Positions 63,101 to 64,000 of a DNA stretch of 64,000 bases are shown in pieces. This DNA comes from Leucaena leucocephala (taxonomy: Eukaryota; Streptophyta; Magnoliopsida; Fabales; Fabaceae). Positions within the stretch are counted from its first letter, which is position 1. The number at the start of each line of letters is the position of its first letter. The stretch spans positions 18,681,989 to 18,745,988 of the forward strand of contig CM073537.1 in NCBI GenBank assembly GCA_037074615.1, given 5' to 3'. The notes beneath the pieces are model-generated. The model searched no databases. It saw only the letters and a program-made list of their open reading frames with translations, and had not been told where the DNA came from. Both the position numbers and the translations under genes were made by a program.

Positions 63101-63793
63101 AACTATCAACAACTGAATTACAAATTTGTTAGGGTCTTATTTATAGCCTACTGTAGCCTATTGCTCAACGTTCACTAATGATCTGTTAGTTATACATATT
63201 TCTATGTGTACATAACAGAAAGCTTGTTGTGTCTTAACGAGAAAATAATCTGATAGGTTATTACTATATTCATAACTTGCAAACTTTGAGTCCTGCATTT
63301 TGAATGGGTTAAAATCTTACAATGCAGCGGTCCGAAGAGTTGGCTTTGTTTGTTTTGGATGAAGAAGACAGTGATACCATACTTTTGCATCGCATCAGTT
63401 CTGATGATATTTATAGGAAGCAAGAAGGTAATTGATAACTTCTCATGCCTCCTCAAATATTGTGTATAAATGATATGGCGTCCATTAGTTCTTATAATAC
63501 CTTTGGATCCATTAATTTGTCATTTTTTGATTGGGGAGAATTTTTCTGTTGTTCAGATACGATCATCTCATGGAGAGATCCTGAGTATAGTACAGAACTA
63601 GCGCTTAGTTTTCAAGAGACCAGTGGCTGCTCTTACATATGGTTATAAATAAACATTACTTTTTAATTAATCCTCACGTTTTTCTGTGTCTTCCTTTCTG
63701 GTCTTGTGAAATTGAGGTTAATTACTATACTTGTCTTGTTCAGGGATCATATTTGCAGTGTGCAAAGGAATATGCAGTTCAATACTCTAAATA
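60171..63793 (+). CDS. PP4R3: Protein phosphatase 4 regulatory subunit 3 (SMEK/PSY2 family), 5' part
   Basis: Five coding exons are visible: 60171-60215, 62354-62434, 63328-63427, 63557-63641, 63744-63793. The gene continues past the right edge. The protein is the substrate-targeting subunit of PP4. This part encodes the N-terminal EVH1/PH-like domain: MGAPEKSRANNNSMQ, then RVKVYRLNDDGKWDDQGTGH, then HRISSDDIYRKQ, then DTIISWRDPEYSTELALSFQ and CSYIWDHICSVQRN. Frames join correctly at every border. Exon 1 ends ATGCAG followed by GCAAGTG, so intron 1 (60216-62353) uses a GC donor. The other introns are GT-AG. The start matches the family N-terminus. Confidence 0.95.
62411..62822 (+). repeat. 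Partial tandem duplication of PP4R3 exon 2 end and adjoining intron
   Basis: The stretch from 62411 (end of exon 2, its donor, and about 165 bp of intron) recurs from about 62602: GTTGATTATT-GGAGGTTTGT, then TTGCTTATTA-type words and ATAATTGTAT. The second copy is diverged and its exon part is no longer a full exon. Confidence 0.65.
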
Positions 63794-64000
63794 GTAAGTA
63801 TTGGTTTTTTCCAAGTGATTAAAGGCCTGGAAGTTTTGGGTCTCATTATTATATCTCTTATGAGTGTGTGCATACATGTGTTGGCTTGAACAGAATTTTT
63901 GTCTTGGTTTTTATGGGTGTTAGGTTGATGATATATAAATGAATTTTGAAGTGATGATTATTTGCTTCTGCTGCATAAAAGATTTGTTTTCTGTATGAGT

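Noticed and set aside
1..64000. CRISPR arrays, operons, riboswitches and phage genes
   Set aside because: The window is plant nuclear DNA. No regularly spaced palindromic repeats or prokaryotic gene organisation were seen.

Overview
The window looks like nuclear DNA of a eudicot plant. It is AT-rich and gene-sparse, the genes have many introns with plant-type GT-AG borders, plastid and peroxisome targeting signals are present, and the proteins match well-known plant families. I could not identify the species. All family calls come from reading the translated sequence by eye; no database search was run.

Layout. (1) 806-1219 (-): first exon of a BXL1-type beta-xylosidase running off the left edge. 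(2) 1.3-10.8 kb: AT-rich intergenic DNA with one weak candidate gene (exons near 5256-5303 and 3183-3242, -). (3) 10858-14500 (-): complete three-exon peroxisomal acyl-CoA synthetase of AAE7/ACN1 type, ending in SKL. (4) 14.6-25.4 kb: gene-free, holding a hAT-like candidate (15243-15792), five copies of one Tourist-like MITE family, and a 110-bp tandem repeat. (5) 25719-33436 (+): complete 13-exon CAMTA5-type transcription factor, 919 aa. (6) 34866-36479 and 38273-40479 (-): two tandem SAR1 GTPase genes, each 193 aa in three coding exons. (7) 44164-48159: Ty1/copia-type LTR element with both LTRs, a GCACA target duplication and a copia RNase H remnant. Its front half holds fragments of two unrelated plant genes. 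(8) 48301-49251 (-): small unidentified gene whose reading frame is interrupted by a 540-bp MITE. The MITE ends fall at usable GT and AG splice sites. (9) 49809-50092 (+): ribosomal protein eL29, divergent from the gene in (8). (10) 51703-57034 (-): complete 15-exon plastidial dihydrolipoyl dehydrogenase. (11) 60171 to the right edge (+): 5' part of the PP4 regulatory subunit 3 gene, whose first coding intron appears to be GC-AG.

The genes do not form one pathway. They are mostly housekeeping genes: wall sugar release, peroxisomal acetate activation, calmodulin-linked transcription, ER export, translation, plastid pyruvate dehydrogenase and phosphatase control. The most interesting part is 44-49.3 kb, where a non-autonomous retroelement has captured two host gene pieces and a MITE appears to have become, or to mimic, a spliceosomal intron in the neighbouring gene.
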